64,000 nt of DNA from Mycolicibacterium madagascariense. GTDB lineage: Bacteria > Actinomycetota > Actinomycetes > Mycobacteriales > Mycobacteriaceae. The translations under genes and the position numbers were made by a program. The stretch covers positions 1,612,001-1,676,000 of the forward strand of contig NZ_AP022610.1 in NCBI RefSeq assembly GCF_010729665.1, written 5' to 3'. The first letter of the stretch is position 1. The number at the start of each line of letters is the position of its first letter. The notes below the pieces were generated by a model. The model worked only from the letters and a program-made list of their open reading frames with translations, searched no databases and was not told the DNA's origin. Below are positions 11,901 to 19,285 of the stretch, one piece after another.

Positions 11901-12256
11901 GGGCGTCGCGCATCCCCATTCAGGTCGAGGTGCCGTTCGACATGATCATCGGCACGACCGTGGTGCGCGGCAGGATCGACGCGGTCTTCGCCGACGACGA
12001 CGGCGGGGTGACCGTGCTCGACTGGAAGACCGGCGATCCGCCGTCCACACCGGAAGCGTTGCAGCACAACGCGATTCAGCTCGCCGTCTACCGGTTGGCC
12101 TGGGCCGAGACGTCGGGCATGCCGGTGGGATCGGTGCGCGCGGCCTTCCACTACGTGCGCAGCGGCCGCACGGTCGCGCAGGAGGGCCTGCCCGACGCCG
12201 ACGCGCTGGCCGGGCTGCTGCAGCCCCCTAGCGAGGCGTGTTGCGGTACACCTTGA
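8978..12256 (+). CDS. adnB: AdnB, motor-nuclease subunit for DNA double-strand break resection
   Basis: A 1092-residue partner of AdnA. The N-terminal UvrD/Rep motor is canonical: Walker A GAGAGKTET (Lys44), TFTRKAAGQL (motif Ia), LLDEYQDTGHAQR (motif II), GDPIQSIYGWRGA (motif III) and [15 protein letters not shown] (motif VI). The C-terminal nuclease has RGRIDAVF and VTVLDWKTGD, with Asp1015 as metal ligand. Start GTG 8978 overlaps the adnA stop as GTGA, which suggests translational coupling and equal supply of the two subunits. In AdnAB the B subunit is the leading motor. The 3' end overlaps the converging DoxX-like gene by 29 bases. Confidence 0.94.
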   Translation: MSERFSPAELAEALGIFAPTDEQAAVIAAPPGPLVVIAGAGAGKTETMAARVVWLVANGHARPGEVLGLTFTRKAAGQLLRRVRTRLSRLAGAGLIPGGGPDVDEHPTIGTYHAFAGTLLREHGLLLPVEPSTRLIGATELWQLAFRVVCEYPTALDTEKSPAAITAMVLRLAGQLAEHLVDTDQLRDTHVELERLVHTLPPGPRQRDTGPSQALLKMLAVQDERTEIVPLVDALHQRMRAENVMDFGMQMAAAARLAERFPRVGEQLRQRYRVVLLDEYQDTGHAQRVALSSLFGGGVDDELALTAVGDPIQSIYGWRGASATNLPRFTTDFCLSDGTPAPTLELRTSWRNPPRALHLANAVSAEARRRSVAVRELLPRPGAQPGTISCALLSDVSVERDWLADELAQRYHGAVAAGADLSTTAVLVRRNADAAPIADALTARGVPVEVVGLSGLLSIPEVADVVAMLRLTADPTAGSAAVRILTGPRWRLGAADVAALWRRAVELDSATASAADRSSTTHIVASAGPDADRACLADAICHPGAPDRYSAAGHARITALGRELTALRAQLHHPLPELIAEIRWTLGVDAEVRAAQSLSTGWGGTEHLDAFADVAAEFASRPSASVGGFLAFLDAAMDVENGLAPAEITVAKDRVQILTVHAAKGLEWQVVAVPHLSGRVFPSTGSARTWLSDPGDLPPLLRGDRASVSEHGVPVLDTSDVCDRKALTDAITAHRKSLDQRRIDEERRLLYVALTRAEDTLMLSGHHWGATESTPRGPSDFLLEIKDVIDRTTAAGDPCGVVEQWAPAPADGDVNPLRDNVIERAWPVDALGADRRWVDRGAELVTRAMAAGPSAAAAGPDVEGWVADVDALLAERAQAQTQPAAVLPPQLSVSALVDLGRDRDGALRRLQRRLPVRPDPQALLGTAFHEWVQRFFHAERLFDLEDLPGAVDGELGRVEAERLAELQSAFALSPWASRIPIQVEVPFDMIIGTTVVRGRIDAVFADDDGGVTVLDWKTGDPPSTPEALQHNAIQLAVYRLAWAETSGMPVGSVRAAFHYVRSGRTVAQEGLPDADALAGLLQPPSEACCGTP

Positions 12257-12629
12257 GCGCCTGGGTGATCATGGGGTACTGCAGCGGCAGCCGCGCGATC
12301 GTGCCGATGCGGGCGGGCCAGCCCTTGTTCCACAGCACGCGCACCGAATTGATGTTGGCCGGGAACACTCCGATGAACAGCGCGACCGCGGCCAGAGCAC
12401 CGAGGCGGCGGGTCCGAGGCATCAGCAGCATCGCCCCCGTCCCGGCCTCGGCGACGCCGGAAGCCAATGTGTAGAAGCGCGGCGTCCCCGGCAGCTCGGC
12501 GGGCACGATCTGATCGAACGGCTTGGGAGCGACGAAGTGCAGCGCGCCCATGCCGACGAGCATGGCGCCCATCCGCTGAGCGGTCTTCTGGCTGGAGGCG
12601 TTCGCGGATGCTGGGTGCAGGGAGGTCAT
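12228..12629 (-). CDS. DoxX-like small membrane protein
   Basis: A 133-residue integral membrane protein with about four hydrophobic segments (MGAMLVGMGALHF, FYTLASGVAEAGTGAMLLM, LGALAAVALFIGVFP and a weaker C-terminal one), in line with the DoxX/DUF4267-type family. ATG 12629 is chosen although an open frame continues far upstream on the same strand; that extension is antisense to the channel gene. Ends in a basic tail (ALKVYRNTPR). It is divergent from the potassium-channel gene, with 45 bases between starts, and convergent with adnB. Role unknown; some DoxX proteins act in redox or sulfur metabolism. Confidence 0.8.
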   Translation of the reverse strand: MTSLHPASANASSQKTAQRMGAMLVGMGALHFVAPKPFDQIVPAELPGTPRFYTLASGVAEAGTGAMLLMPRTRRLGALAAVALFIGVFPANINSVRVLWNKGWPARIGTIARLPLQYPMITQALKVYRNTPR

Positions 12630-12674
12630 GGTTACATTGTGCTGTGCGGCGCGCTGGGCGGATGATGGGCCCTC

Positions 12675-13754
12675 GTGGCCAAGGGTAGGTTGCGTCGTCG
12701 GCTCGCGGCGCTCGACCAGACGTTGACCACTCAGCCCGATCACGCTCTGGTCGGCACGCTGCGGATTCCCGAGACCCCGGTCAGCCCGGCCCGCAAGATT
12801 GCGATGCGCGTGCTGTATGCGCTGGGGGCGCTGTTCGCGGCGGTGGCCATCGTGTACCTGGACCGCAACGGCTATCGCGACGTGCAGGGCAACGCGCTGT
12901 CGCTGCTGGACTGCCTGTACTACGCCACGGTGTCGCTGTCGACGACCGGATACGGCGACATCACCCCGTTCACCCCGTCGGCGCGGCTCATCAACGTCCT
13001 GGTGATCACGCCGCTTCGTGTCGCCTTCCTCATCGTGTTGATCGGTACGACGGTGGAAACCCTGACCGAGGCCTCGCGTCAGACGCTGAAGATCCAGCAG
13101 TGGAGGAGAAGAGTGCGCGATCACACCGTCGTCGTCGGCTACGGCACGAAGGGCAAGACCGCCGTCGCGGCCATGATCGGCGACGGTGCCCAGAGCAACG
13201 AGATCGTCATCGTCGACACCGACCGGGCGGCGCTGGATCGCGCCGACAAGGCCGGCCTGGTGACGGTGCACGGCGACGCCAACCGCGCGGACGTGCTCAG
13301 GCTGGCGGGTGCGCAGCACGCCACGGCCATCGTCGTCGCCACGAACAACGATCCGACCGCCGTGTTGGTGACGCTGACCGCGCGCGAACTCGCCCCGCGC
13401 GCCAAGATCATCGCCTCGATCCGCGAGGCGGAGAACCAGCATCTGCTGCGGCAGTCGGGTGCCGACTCGGTCGTAGTGTCGTCGGAGACCGCGGGGCGGC
13501 TGCTCGGCATGGCCGCCAAGACGCCGACGGTCGTCGAGATGATCGAGGACCTCCTCACCCCGGACGCCGGCTTCGCCATCGCCGAGCGCGACGTCACCAC
13601 GAAGGAGGTGGGGGGCTCGGCTCGGCACCTGCCCGACATCGTGCTCGGCGTCGTGCGGGGCGGGCAGCTGGTGCGGGTCGACGATCCGGAGGTCGATGCC
13701 ATGGAGCTGGGCGATCGACTGCTCTACATTCGCAACGCGGAAGGAAGCCGTTGA
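12675..13754 (+). CDS. potassium channel with RCK (TrkA-N/TrkA-C) regulatory domain
   Basis: A 359-residue two-helix ion channel subunit (Rv3200c-like). Membrane helices lie at about 44-64 and 108-130 with a pore loop between them carrying the K+ selectivity filter TTGYGD (in STTGYGDITPF). The cytoplasmic part has a Rossmann RCK/TrkA-N domain (VVVGYGTKGKTAVAAM, about 152 onward) that binds nucleotide, then a TrkA-C-like end. It should act as a tetramer gating K+ flow. Start GTG 12675. Its TGA overlaps the TTG start of nudC, so the two are coupled. Confidence 0.92.
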   Translation: MAKGRLRRRLAALDQTLTTQPDHALVGTLRIPETPVSPARKIAMRVLYALGALFAAVAIVYLDRNGYRDVQGNALSLLDCLYYATVSLSTTGYGDITPFTPSARLINVLVITPLRVAFLIVLIGTTVETLTEASRQTLKIQQWRRRVRDHTVVVGYGTKGKTAVAAMIGDGAQSNEIVIVDTDRAALDRADKAGLVTVHGDANRADVLRLAGAQHATAIVVATNNDPTAVLVTLTARELAPRAKIIASIREAENQHLLRQSGADSVVVSSETAGRLLGMAAKTPTVVEMIEDLLTPDAGFAIAERDVTTKEVGGSARHLPDIVLGVVRGGQLVRVDDPEVDAMELGDRLLYIRNAEGSR

Positions 13755-14686
13755 CCACCCCCGGTGCATTTCACCTGCGCAACGTGCCCCTGCTGTCGCG
13801 GGTCGGCCTGCTGCGGGCCGACGAATTGCGCACCGACGAGGCGGCGCTGCGCGACGGCTGGGCCGACGCCCTGCTCCTGAGGGTCGACCGGCGCAACCAG
13901 GTGCTCATCTCCGGCGGGCAGGTCGTCCTCGGCAAGGCGTCGAAGTTCTCCGACGCACCCGACGAGCACGCCGTCTTCCTCGGGCGGATGCCCGACGGCA
14001 GGCACGTGTGGGCGGTCCGCAGCGCGCTGGAGGGTCCGGAGGATCCCCACGCCGAGTCGGAGGTCCTCAACCTGCGGCAGGCGGGTGCCATCTTCGACGA
14101 CGTCAGTTCGCAGCTGGTCGCCACGGCCACCGCGCTGCTCAACTGGCATGACAGCGCCCGCTTCAGCTCCCTCGACGGTTCGCCGACCAGAGCGCACCGG
14201 GCGGGGTGGGCGCGCATCGATCCCGTCAGCGGCCACGAGGACTTCCCACGTCAGGACCCGGCGGTCATCTGCCTGATCCACGACGGGCACGACCGCGCGG
14301 TGCTCGCTCGTCAGACGGTGTGGCCGGAGCGTCTCTTCTCCCTCATCGCCGGGTTCGTCGAGGCGGGGGAGTCGTTCGAGTCGTGCGTGGTGCGCGAGGT
14401 CGCCGAGGAGATCGGCCTCGACGTCCACGACGTCACCTACCTGGGCAGTCAGCCCTGGCCGTTCCCGCGTTCGCTCATGGTGGGGTTCCACGCCATTGGC
14501 GATCCGGAGCAGGAGTTCGTGTTCAGCGACGGCGAGATCGCCGAGGCGGCGTGGTTCACCAGGGACGAGGTGCGCGCGGCGCTGGCCGACGGCGACTGGA
14601 GCAGTGAATCCACGTCGCGGCTGCTGCTCCCCGGGTCGATCTCGATCGCCAGGGAGATCATCGAATCCTGGGCGTACGCCGAGTAG
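13751..14686 (+). CDS. nudC: NAD(+) diphosphatase NudC
   Basis: A 311-residue Nudix hydrolase that cleaves NADH/NAD+ (and in other bacteria NAD-capped RNA). The Nudix box GFVEAGESFESCVV-REVAEEIGL is complete, and the NudC signature SQPWPFPRSLM follows it. The zinc-ribbon cysteines of E. coli NudC are absent between the N-terminal and Nudix domains. TTG 13751 is taken as start because the sequence after it (TTPGAFHLRNVPLLSRVG) aligns with known mycobacterial NudC N termini; it overlaps the channel stop as TTGA. The longer open frame from 13100 is antisense or out-of-frame sequence of the channel gene. Confidence 0.93.
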   Translation: MTTPGAFHLRNVPLLSRVGLLRADELRTDEAALRDGWADALLLRVDRRNQVLISGGQVVLGKASKFSDAPDEHAVFLGRMPDGRHVWAVRSALEGPEDPHAESEVLNLRQAGAIFDDVSSQLVATATALLNWHDSARFSSLDGSPTRAHRAGWARIDPVSGHEDFPRQDPAVICLIHDGHDRAVLARQTVWPERLFSLIAGFVEAGESFESCVVREVAEEIGLDVHDVTYLGSQPWPFPRSLMVGFHAIGDPEQEFVFSDGEIAEAAWFTRDEVRAALADGDWSSESTSRLLLPGSISIAREIIESWAYAE

Positions 14687-14687
14687 C

Positions 14688-14939
14688 TCAGGCGGCGAGC
14701 TTGGCCTGGACCTGCTTGAGGCTCGGATTGGTCAGCGTCGACCCGTCGGCGAACTTCACCGTCGGGACCACGTGGTTGCCACCATTGACCGACCCGACGA
14801 ACTCGGCGGCCGCGGGATCGGCCTCGATGTCGACCTCGGCGTAGCCGATGCCTGCGGACTTCAGGGCCGTCTTGAGTCGCGCGCAGTAGCCGCACCAGGT
14901 CGTGGAGTACATGGTCAGCTGGGCTTCGTTGGCTGTCAT
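14688..14939 (-). CDS. mrx1: mycoredoxin Mrx1
   Basis: An 83-residue glutaredoxin-fold protein that reduces mycothiol mixed disulfides. The active site is TTWCGYC (CxxC, residues about 14-17), followed by the cis-proline segment VVPTVKF and the GSTLTNPS region that contacts the thiol cofactor. ATG 14939 gives the usual length (84 residues in M. tuberculosis Rv3198A); an upstream open frame to 15047 runs into the uvrD2 promoter region. It converges with nudC with only one base between the stops, and is divergent from uvrD2. Confidence 0.93.
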   Translation of the reverse strand: MTANEAQLTMYSTTWCGYCARLKTALKSAGIGYAEVDIEADPAAAEFVGSVNGGNHVVPTVKFADGSTLTNPSLKQVQAKLAA

Positions 14940-15040
14940 AGGGCTTTCAACGTAAACCAGGCGGCGGGTATTGCACCATCGCGGGGTAGCCGACGGTGTC
15001 GGTCGGGTGAATGTCCCTGCCCCCTGCCAAGATGGACGGC

Positions 15041-17170
15041 ATGCCATCCCGGTCTCCTGCGGCCGCCTCGTCGCTGGACAGTCTGATCGGTGACCTCGAC
15101 GACGAGCAGCGTGAGGCGGTGCAGGCGCCGCGCGGCCCGGTATGCGTGCTCGCCGGCGCGGGCACCGGCAAGACGAGGACGATCACCCGGCGCATCGCCT
15201 ACCTGGTCGCCGCTGGTCACGTGGCGCCCGGCCAGGTGTTGGCGGTGACGTTCACCTCGCGCGCCGCGGGGGAGATGCGGGCCCGGCTGCGCTCACTCGA
15301 CGAGCAGGGCGGCAACGGTGCGGGCACCGGCGCCGTGCAGGCGATGACCTTCCACGCCGCCGCCCGGCGCCAGCTGCAGTACTTCTGGCCGCGCGTCGTC
15401 GGCGACACGGGGTGGGAGTTGCTCGACAGCAAGTTCGGCGTCGTGGCCCAGGCCGCGAACCGGGCCAGGATCCAAGCCAGCACCGACGACGTCCGCGACC
15501 TCGCGGGTGAGATCGAGTGGGCGAAGGCGTCGCTGATCAGCCCGGAGGGGTATGCCGCCGCGGTGGCCGAGGCGGGTCGCGACATCCCCCTGGACGCGGC
15601 GAAGATCGCGACGGTCTACGCGGGCTACGAAGCGCTCAAGGCCCGCCGCGACGGGACCACGCTGCTCGACTTCGACGACCTGCTCCTGCACACCGCCGGC
15701 GCCATCGAGAACGACGCCGCGGTCGCGAACGAATTCCGTGACCGGTACCGCTGCTTTGTCGTCGATGAGTATCAGGACGTCACGCCGCTGCAGCAGCGCG
15801 TGTTGGACGCGTGGCTCGGTGATCGGGACGACCTCACGGTGGTCGGCGACGCGAACCAGACGATCTACTCGTTCACCGGTGCCACCCCCAACCACCTGCT
15901 GAACTTCTCGCGCCGCTTCCCCGACGCGTCGCTGGTGCGGTTGGAGCGCGACTACCGCTCCACGCCGCAGGTCGTGTCGCTGGCCAACCGCGTGATATCG
16001 ATGGCGCGGGGTCGCATGGCGGGCAGCAAGCTGCACCTGGTCGGCCAGCGCGACGCCGGGCCCGCGCCGACGTTCAGCGAGCACCCCGACGAGGTCGCCG
16101 AGGCGACGGCCGTGGCCAAGGCGATCGCGAACCTGATCCAGGCAGGCACCTCGCCGGCAGAGATCGCGATCCTCTACCGCATCAACGCCCAGTCGGAGGT
16201 GTACGAGGAGGCGCTCACCGCGGCGGGGGTGGCCTTTCAGGTGCGCGGCGGCGAAGGGTTCTTCAGCCGTCAGGAGATCCGGCAGGCGCTCGTGGCGCTG
16301 CAGCGCGCCGCCGATCGCATCGACGCGGTCGGCCCCGAACTCCCGCCGGTGATTCGCGAACTGCTCGAGCCCTTGGGGCTGACCGCCGAGGAACCGCAGG
16401 GCGTTCGCGCCAGGGAGCGGTGGGAAGCGCTGGTCGCGTTGGCCGAACTCGTCGAGGAAGAGGTGGCGGTGCGGCCCGGCCTCGACGCGCGTGCACTCCT
16501 CGCCGAACTGCGGCAGCGGGCCGACGCCCGCCACCCACCGGTGGTGCAGGGTGTCACGCTCGCCTCGCTGCACGCGGCCAAGGGCCTGGAGTGGGACGCG
16601 GTGTTCCTGGTCGGACTGGCCGACGGCACCCTGCCGATCTCGCATGCCCTGTCGCGCGGTGCCGACAGTGAGCAGGTCGAGGAGGAACGTCGTCTGCTCT
16701 ACGTCGGAATCACCAGGGCGCGAGTGCATCTGGCGCTCAGTTGGGCGTTGGCGCGCACCCCCGGCGGAAGGCAGGGGCGCAAACCCTCGCGGTTCTTGAA
16801 CGGCGTTGCGCCGCAAGCGAGTTCGTCCGACGGACCGCACAAGCCGCGCCGTCAGCGCGGCGCCGCACCGCGGTGCCGCATCTGCAACGAACCGTTGAAC
16901 AGTTCTGCGGCGATCATGCTGCGGCGCTGCGAGACGTGCCCGTCGGACCTCGACGAGGGGCTGCTGGCGCGCCTCAAGGAGTGGCGGCTGGAGACGTCGA
17001 AGGAGATGAAGGTGCCCGCCTACGTGGTGTTCACCGACAACACCCTGATCGCGATCGCAGAGACGCTGCCGGGTGACGAGGCGGCGCTGGTGGCGATCCC
17101 CGGAATCGGGGCGCGCAAGCTCGAGCAGTTCGGCGCCGACGTCCTGGCGCTCGTGAAGGCGCGTCAGTAG
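15041..17170 (+). CDS. uvrD2: ATP-dependent DNA helicase UvrD2
   Basis: A superfamily I 3'-5' helicase of about 709 residues. The motor motifs are complete: GAGTGKTRT (I), [10 protein letters not shown] (Ia), [13 protein letters not shown] (II), [13 protein letters not shown] (III), ERDYRST (IV), [14 protein letters not shown] (V) and [14 protein letters not shown] (VI). A tetracysteine zinc module (CRIC...CETC) follows, then a C-terminal HRDC domain (about 635-709, [14 protein letters not shown]). This motor-tetracysteine-HRDC layout defines mycobacterial UvrD2, which is essential in M. tuberculosis. ATGs at 15011, 15032 and 15041 are all in frame; 15041 best fits the family length but no ribosome site separates them. 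Confidence 0.94.
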   Translation: MPSRSPAAASSLDSLIGDLDDEQREAVQAPRGPVCVLAGAGTGKTRTITRRIAYLVAAGHVAPGQVLAVTFTSRAAGEMRARLRSLDEQGGNGAGTGAVQAMTFHAAARRQLQYFWPRVVGDTGWELLDSKFGVVAQAANRARIQASTDDVRDLAGEIEWAKASLISPEGYAAAVAEAGRDIPLDAAKIATVYAGYEALKARRDGTTLLDFDDLLLHTAGAIENDAAVANEFRDRYRCFVVDEYQDVTPLQQRVLDAWLGDRDDLTVVGDANQTIYSFTGATPNHLLNFSRRFPDASLVRLERDYRSTPQVVSLANRVISMARGRMAGSKLHLVGQRDAGPAPTFSEHPDEVAEATAVAKAIANLIQAGTSPAEIAILYRINAQSEVYEEALTAAGVAFQVRGGEGFFSRQEIRQALVALQRAADRIDAVGPELPPVIRELLEPLGLTAEEPQGVRARERWEALVALAELVEEEVAVRPGLDARALLAELRQRADARHPPVVQGVTLASLHAAKGLEWDAVFLVGLADGTLPISHALSRGADSEQVEEERRLLYVGITRARVHLALSWALARTPGGRQGRKPSRFLNGVAPQASSSDGPHKPRRQRGAAPRCRICNEPLNSSAAIMLRRCETCPSDLDEGLLARLKEWRLETSKEMKVPAYVVFTDNTLIAIAETLPGDEAALVAIPGIGARKLEQFGADVLALVKARQ

Positions 17171-17189
17171 CGCCAAACGTGCAGGTCAG

Positions 17190-17227
17190 AAAATCGCTTG
17201 TCGGATTCGGGTGCTAGCCTCTAACCT
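17190..17227 (+). promoter_or_regulatory. whiB7 promoter with WhiB7-type AT-rich element
   Basis: AAAAT (17190-17194) lies 3 bases ahead of a -35 hexamer TTGTCG (17198-17203), and TAACCT (17222-17227) is a -10 hexamer at 18-base spacing. A short AT block just upstream of -35 is the known recognition element for WhiB7 acting with SigA, so positive autoregulation is expected. Transcription should start near 17234, giving a leader of about 365 bases before whiB7. Confidence 0.7.
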
Positions 17228-17269
17228 CGTAGACGTCTCATCCGGTCGAGTCGAAGGGAGGTGCCCAAC

Positions 17270-17455
17270 ATGAATGCATATTCGTTCAACGGCGTAGCCA
17301 TTGCTCGCGCCGACGTCATGTCGTGGCCCTCCCACGTCGCTGGATCCGCCGCTGCTGCGGCGCACCCGCCGGCCGCCCGCCATGACGCCATTTCGGCGCC
17401 CATGCGACGCGCCGCCGCCGCGACCGTCGCGTCCGTGAACCGAGGCACCATCTAG
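17270..17455 (+). CDS. upstream ORF in the whiB7 leader (putative leader peptide)
   Basis: A 61-codon ORF inside the whiB7 leader. ATG 17270 has a strong ribosome site (GAAGGGAGG, 8 bases upstream), so it is probably translated. The peptide (MNAYSFNGVAIARADVMSW..., then alanine- and arginine-rich) has no recognisable fold. It ends 18 bases before the attenuator hairpin. Leader ORFs that control whiB7/wblC by attenuation are known in actinobacteria: ribosome stalling by antibiotics is thought to favour read-through into whiB7. That this peptide acts so is inferred from layout. Confidence 0.7.
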   Translation: MNAYSFNGVAIARADVMSWPSHVAGSAAAAAHPPAARHDAISAPMRRAAAATVASVNRGTI

Positions 17456-17473
17456 ACAGCCTCGCAAGCCCTT

Positions 17474-17516
17474 TGGCCACGGACCCGACACCCACCGGAT
17501 CCGTGGCCAGTTTCTT
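17474..17516 (+). terminator. attenuator hairpin between leader ORF and whiB7
   Basis: A perfect 10-bp stem, TGGCCACGGA (17474-17483) with TCCGTGGCCA (17500-17509), has a 16-base loop and is followed by the T-rich run TTTCTT (17511-17516). It has the form of an intrinsic terminator, yet sits within the whiB7 transcript, 84 bases before the WhiB7 ribosome site, so it most likely works as the attenuator of the gene. Confidence 0.8.
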
Positions 17517-17599
17517 CGGAACACCCGAACACCTGGTCTCAGATCCATCAGACGACAGACGACTGATCGACTACGACCAGGAGAGAAGGTGATTCGGAC

Positions 17600-17881
17600 A
17601 TGTCTGCGCAGACATGCCGCGAGAGGACGTTTCCGGCGGTGCCGTGCCACGTCGGTGATCCCGACCTGTGGTTCGCCGAGAACCCCCTCGAACTGGAACG
17701 GGCCAAGACGCTGTGCGCGGACTGCCCGATCCGCCGCGAATGCCTCGCCGAGGCGCTGAACCGTCAAGAGCCGTGGGGCGTCTGGGGCGGGGAGATCATC
17801 GAGCGCGGCACGATCGTGGCGCGCAAGCGTCCGCGGGGCCGTCCCCGCAAGCACCCGGTGGCGAATCCGGCAGCCGCCTGA
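17600..17881 (+). CDS. whiB7: WhiB7 redox-responsive transcriptional activator
   Basis: A 93-residue WhiB-family iron-sulfur protein that activates intrinsic antibiotic-resistance genes together with the primary sigma factor. The cluster ligands are Cys16, Cys39, Cys42 and Cys48 (CxxCxxxxxC); the WGVWGG turn follows, and the C-terminal AT-hook RGRPRKHP is the feature that separates WhiB7 from other WhiB proteins. ATG 17600 is preceded by AGGAGAGAAGG. Regulation is by its own promoter and by leader attenuation as annotated upstream. It converges with the ABC1 kinase gene at a shared terminator. Confidence 0.96.
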   Translation: MSAQTCRERTFPAVPCHVGDPDLWFAENPLELERAKTLCADCPIRRECLAEALNRQEPWGVWGGEIIERGTIVARKRPRGRPRKHPVANPAAA

Positions 17882-17886
17882 GCCGT

Positions 17887-17912
17887 CCCACCCCACGTAT
17901 TGCTGGGGTGGG
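17887..17912. terminator. bidirectional terminator between whiB7 and the ABC1 kinase gene
   Basis: An 8-bp perfect GC-rich stem, CCCACCCC (17887-17894) with GGGGTGGG (17905-17912), has a 10-base loop and stands in the 36-base gap between two converging genes. There is no T-run on either side, as is common for mycobacterial terminators. Confidence 0.6.
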
Positions 17913-17917
17913 GCAGC

Positions 17918-19243
17918 TCAGTCGGCGAAGCCCGGAATGAACTCCGCGGCAAGCGCTCTCGTCGGGATGTGGGCGTCGAGCTGGCAGGAGATCGCGACGA
18001 TGGAGGCGATGACCCGCATGGGGATGGCCAATTTGGCGGGGATGTCCATCTGACGCGCGGTCTTAATCGTCTCGGCCGAGATGTCCATGTTGGCGGCCGC
18101 CATCTTCTGCAGCCACTTGCGGGTGTAGTGGAACACCTCGACCTCGAGCGGTTCGACGTACTGGCGCAGCATGTCGTCGATCTCGCGCGGTGAAACCTGT
18201 TGTCCCCGTTGGATGAAGCCGATCTTCTCCATCGTCGGGAGCAGGTTGTCGTAGTCCTTCTCGTACGCGTAGCGCACGGTCAACCCGAGTTCGACGGGGA
18301 TGCCTCCCGGCAGCGGTGCCACGGCGCCGAAGTCCAGCACGCCGAGCTTGTCGCCCGGCAGCAGCATGAAGTTTCCCGGATGGGCGTCGCCGTGCATCAT
18401 CTCGATGCGGCGCGGTGCGTCATAGGTCAGTTCGACCAGCCGCGTCCCGACGATGTCGCGCTGCTCGGGTGTGCCGGTCCGGATGATCTCCGCCATCGGG
18501 ATGCCGTCCATCCACTCGGCGACGACCACCTTGGGGGCGCTCGCGACGATGGCGGGCACCACGAAGTGCGGGTGGTCCCGGTAGCCCTTGGCGAAGGCCC
18601 GCTGATTGTCGGCCTCGAGGCGGTAGTCCAACTCCATCTCGGTGCGCTCGATCAGCTCGTCGACGACGGCCTGGACGTTGGCGCCGGGGGAGAGCTGCTT
18701 GAAGACCGAGACCATCCGCTTCATGGTCTTCAGGTCGGCACGCAGGGCCTCGTCGGCGCCCGGGTACTGGATCTTGACCGCGACCGGACGACCGTCGGCC
18801 CAGACCGCCTTGTGCACCTGCCCGATGCTGGCCGAGGCGATGGGCGTGTCGTCGAAGGAGCTGAACCGGTCTCGCCACTTGGTGCCCAGCTGGGCGTTGA
18901 GCACCCGGTGCACCTTGTCCGCGGGGAGCGGCGGCGCATCCTTCTGCAGTTTGGTCAGCGCCTCGCGGTAGGGCTCGCCGAATTGCTCGGGGACCGCGGC
19001 CTCCATCACCGACAGGGCCTGGCCGACCTTCATCGCCCCGCCCTTGAGCTCACCCAGCACGGTGAAGAGCTGATTGGCGGCCTTCTCCATGAGTTCGGCG
19101 TTCACCTCGTCCTTCGACGAGCCGGTCAACCGTTTGCCGAAACCCAGTGCGGCACGGCCGGCGATGCCGACGGGAAGGCTTGCGAGCTTTGCGTTTCGCG
19201 CAGCTCGGCCACGTTTGATGTCTGCCACCCCTCCATCATCCAC
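17918..19243 (-). CDS. ABC1/UbiB-family atypical kinase (Rv3197-like)
   Basis: A 441-residue protein kinase-like protein of the ABC1/AarF/UbiB family. The family signatures are all visible: KxGQ (MKVGQALS, about residue 72), the alanine-rich loop ASASIGQVHKA that replaces the usual glycine loop, VAVKIQYPG with the nucleotide lysine, HGDAHPGNFML (catalytic loop) and LDFGAV (metal-binding Asp). In M. tuberculosis the equivalent gene sits beside whiB7 and has been linked to macrolide tolerance; a role in quinone or lipid metabolism is the general family expectation. Start taken at ATG 19243; GTG 19228 is an alternative. Confidence 0.9.
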   Translation of the reverse strand: MDDGGVADIKRGRAARNAKLASLPVGIAGRAALGFGKRLTGSSKDEVNAELMEKAANQLFTVLGELKGGAMKVGQALSVMEAAVPEQFGEPYREALTKLQKDAPPLPADKVHRVLNAQLGTKWRDRFSSFDDTPIASASIGQVHKAVWADGRPVAVKIQYPGADEALRADLKTMKRMVSVFKQLSPGANVQAVVDELIERTEMELDYRLEADNQRAFAKGYRDHPHFVVPAIVASAPKVVVAEWMDGIPMAEIIRTGTPEQRDIVGTRLVELTYDAPRRIEMMHGDAHPGNFMLLPGDKLGVLDFGAVAPLPGGIPVELGLTVRYAYEKDYDNLLPTMEKIGFIQRGQQVSPREIDDMLRQYVEPLEVEVFHYTRKWLQKMAAANMDISAETIKTARQMDIPAKLAIPMRVIASIVAISCQLDAHIPTRALAAEFIPGFAD

Positions 19244-19285
19244 GAAGCGGCGGAGCGTCGGTCACGGCGTGGCGGGTGCCACTCG

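Noticed and set aside
9458..12151. Minus-strand open frame of 897 codons opposite adnB.
   Set aside because: No recognisable domain, low-complexity His/Arg composition; the sense frame carries all helicase and nuclease motifs.
12630..13769. Long minus-strand open frame continuous with the DoxX-like gene.
   Set aside because: It is antisense to the potassium channel gene, His/Arg-rich and without domain; it reflects the codon bias of the channel on the other strand.
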